Assembly: GCF_014648515.1 (NCBI RefSeq)
Contig: NZ_BMRG01000015.1
Span: 31,620-95,619 of the forward strand
DNA from: Saccharothrix coeruleofusca
Lineage (GTDB): Bacteria; Actinomycetota; Actinomycetes; Mycobacteriales; Pseudonocardiaceae
DNA: 64,000 bases
Direction: 5' to 3'
Shown: piece by piece, positions 62,267 through 64,000 of the stretch
Layout of the letters: the number at the start of each line of letters is the position of its first letter
Position numbering within the stretch: the stretch's first letter is position 1
Notes under the pieces: generated by a model
Database searches by the model: none
Told to the model about the DNA's origin: nothing
The model's input: the letters and a program-made list of their open reading frames with translations, nothing else
Program-made: the position numbers and the translations under genes

Positions 62267-63445
62267 TCAGCCGGGCGGCTCGCGCCGAGTCGGGGGCACG
62301 CACAGCGCGCCGAGGAGCGGGATCGCGGCGAGGACCAGCCACGGCGTCGCGCCACCCAGGTCCACCAGGGCGCCCAGCGGCGCCGAGGCCACCAGGACGA
62401 GCACCCCGGACAGCGACGACAGCGCGCCGGTGTGCAGGCCGAGCCCGCGGTCGCCTGCGAAGTCGGGCACCAGGGCCCGCGCCGCCGGGACGGCGAGCAT
62501 CTGCCCGGCGGTGAGCAGGACGACGAACACCGCCGCGGGCAGCGGGCCGTCCCCCGGCAGCAGCGCGGTCGCCACGCAGCCCGCCGCGACCAGCACCAGC
62601 CCCGCGCGCAGCGCCGCCCCGGCGGACAGCACCCGCGCCGACCAGCGCGACACCGGCACCTGGCCGAGCACGACCAGCCCGGACGACAACGCGAACAGCC
62701 AGCCGAGCGCGGCGGGATCGCCGACCTCGGCGGGCAGCGCCAGGTACATCTGGTTGTAGAGCACGAGGTAGCTGCCGTAGGCGAGGCAGAGCAGCAGGAA
62801 CGCGCGGTGGCGCGCGATACCGCCGAGCGCGGTGACCAGTCGCGGGTGCCCGGTGGTGGCGGCCGTGCGCGGCATCAGGCGCCAGTGGCCGAGCAGGACG
62901 AGCGCGAAGACGCCCGCCCCCGCCAGGCACGCGGCCGGGAACCCGGACCCCAGCGCCAGCACGCCGAGCACCGGGCCGAGCAGCGCACCCGCCTGGCCCG
63001 CGGCGTGGAACAGGCCGAGCAGGCGGGTGCGGGGCTCACCGGTGCGGCGCTCCCGGTCGACCGCCTGGCGGGCGATCTCGGTCTCCACCGCCGGTGAGAA
63101 CAGGGCGGCGGCGAAGCCGATCAGGACCACCGCGGCGAGGACGGGCCAGGCGTCGCGGGCGAACGCGAGCCAGGTGAACCCGGCGATCCGCAGCGCGCAG
63201 CCCACCAGCACGGCGGGTCTGGGGCCGAACCGGTCGGTCAGCGCGCCGCCGATCACGAACAGGCCCTGCTGGCTGAACGTGCGCAGCCCCAGCACGAGCC
63301 CCACCAACCAGCCCGCCAAGCCCAGCTGGTCGCTCAGGTGGGTGGCCAGGTGCGGCAGCACGGCGTAGAAGCCGACGTTGAAGGCGAACTGCGTGACGAC
63401 CAGGAGCCGGACCAGGCCGGTCGCGCCCACGGCGGTCGTGGTCAC
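62267..63445 (-). CDS. MFS transporter (drug/metallophore-exporter type)
   Basis: 392 residues, about 12 membrane helices. The A-motif between helices 2 and 3 is GGALTDRFGPRPAVLVG (about 62-78). Helix 1 opens VTQFAFNVGFYAVLPHLATHLS. GTG 63445 overlaps the ABC permease stop (GTGA), so both are co-translated. This coupling of an exporter to a peptide/nickel-type importer is known from opine-metallophore (Cnt) operons; the rest of the operon lies outside the window. Confidence 0.85.
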   Translation of the reverse strand: MTTTAVGATGLVRLLVVTQFAFNVGFYAVLPHLATHLSDQLGLAGWLVGLVLGLRTFSQQGLFVIGGALTDRFGPRPAVLVGCALRIAGFTWLAFARDAWPVLAAVVLIGFAAALFSPAVETEIARQAVDRERRTGEPRTRLLGLFHAAGQAGALLGPVLGVLALGSGFPAACLAGAGVFALVLLGHWRLMPRTAATTGHPRLVTALGGIARHRAFLLLCLAYGSYLVLYNQMYLALPAEVGDPAALGWLFALSSGLVVLGQVPVSRWSARVLSAGAALRAGLVLVAAGCVATALLPGDGPLPAAVFVVLLTAGQMLAVPAARALVPDFAGDRGLGLHTGALSSLSGVLVLVASAPLGALVDLGGATPWLVLAAIPLLGALCVPPTRREPPG

Positions 63446-64000
63446 CGCGCCCGCCGCCCGACGAGCGCGGCCGACGAGACGGCGAACACCGCCAGCACCA
63501 CCAGCGCCGCGGCGGGGGCCAGCGCCGCCCACGGCGCCCGCTCGACGTAGGGCAGCGACTCGCCCAGCAGCAGCCCCCACTCGGGGGTGGGCGGCGCCGC
63601 GCCGAGGCCGAGGAAACCCAGCGAGGCCAGGGCGAGCGCCACCCCCGGCAGGCGCAGCACGGCGTGCCGGGCGACCGGCCCGGCCACGGCGGGCAGCACG
63701 TGGCGGGTCAGCGTCCACACCGCCGGGGCGCCGAGCGCCCGCTGGGCGGCGACGTGGGCGGCGGCCCGGTTCTCCTCGACCAGCGCGGCGGCGTGGGCGG
63801 CGAGCGCGGGCCAGGACACCAGCCCGACGGCGAGCCACGCGCCCTCGGCTCCGGGGCCCGCGGCGGCCGCGACGAGCAGCCCCGCGATGACCGGTGGCAC
63901 GGCGTTGACGGTCTCTGCCGCGGCGCGGGCCACGCCGGGCAGGAAACCCAGCACCAGCGCCACCGCGTACGAGCACAGGCACACCAGGACGGCCGCGCCG
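63442..64000 (-). CDS. DppC/NikC-type ABC transporter permease (truncated by window edge)
   Basis: C-terminal 185 residues of a binding-protein-dependent permease; the start lies beyond base 64000. EAA-type loop AAQRALGAPAVWTLTRHVLPAVAGPV and the DppC hallmark SLGFLGLGAAPPTPEWGLLLGESLPYV are visible, with about five membrane helices. Imports peptides, nickel or metal chelates. Followed by an overlapping MFS exporter. Confidence 0.9.
   Translation of the reverse strand, partial: GAAVLVCLCSYAVALVLGFLPGVARAAAETVNAVPPVIAGLLVAAAAGPGAEGAWLAVGLVSWPALAAHAAALVEENRAAAHVAAQRALGAPAVWTLTRHVLPAVAGPVARHAVLRLPGVALALASLGFLGLGAAPPTPEWGLLLGESLPYVERAPWAALAPAAALVVLAVFAVSSAALVGRRAR

Overview
The window is very GC-rich (about 70 percent or more), densely coded on both strands, and uses many GTG and some TTG starts. 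It carries actinomycete-specific families: DUF574 methyltransferase, AfsR/SARP regulator, AurF-type oxygenase, ECF41 and ECF42 sigma factors, snapalysin and a streptogrisin-like protease. A Pseudonocardiales chromosome (Saccharothrix, Lentzea or Actinosynnema type) is my best inference. The first and last genes are cut by the window edges. No gene-free stretch exceeds 300 bases. I saw no rRNA, tRNA, CRISPR array, intact insertion sequence or prophage.

0-10 kb: a rifamycin-resistance island. A HelR/HelD-type RNA polymerase remodelling helicase (running off the left edge) and a Rox-like flavin monooxygenase each sit behind a rifamycin-associated element (RAE). The TATAGC box and RAE core have identical 11-base spacing in both. 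Between them is an ECF41 sigma factor divergent from its AhpD-like partner. Then come a secreted HAF-repeat protein, a MerR regulator, two DUF21/CBS membrane proteins and a Spo0M-like protein.

10-27.5 kb: an aromatic amino-acid lyase diverges from a flavoprotein/acyl-CoA ligase operon across a perfect 12-bp-arm palindrome. Next are a two-component system, a DGPF/ECF42 sigma pair, TetR-P450-aldo/keto reductase, GntR, PucR with a D-amino-acid oxidase-like enzyme, a Gre-family factor with three small neighbours, and a snapalysin.

27.5-36.8 kb: an IclR-linked catabolic cluster (intradiol dioxygenase, citryl-CoA-lyase-like protein, class III CoA transferase, amidohydrolase) with two matching operators. 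Then come argG, a VOC protein, a metallo-beta-lactamase-fold hydrolase and a small secreted protein.

37-49.8 kb: a 1146-residue P-loop NTPase/transmembrane/periplasmic-binding-protein fusion, followed by an SGNH esterase, oxidoreductase, lspA, a uracil-DNA glycosylase, an IMPase, methyltransferases, a TetR with two embedded operators, and a pirin.

49.8-64 kb: aldo/keto reductase and MocR, a decayed SARP/AfsR regulator, an AurF-type diiron oxygenase with its ferredoxin reductase, and a secreted serine protease. A cluster of stress genes follows (STAS, YbdK ligase, STAS-ANTAR-GAF), each with a SigB/SigF-like promoter. The right edge holds an MFS exporter and a truncated peptide/nickel-type ABC permease.

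A dispersed repeat (about 100 bp) occurs at three convergent gene junctions and encodes C-terminal tails of unrelated proteins.
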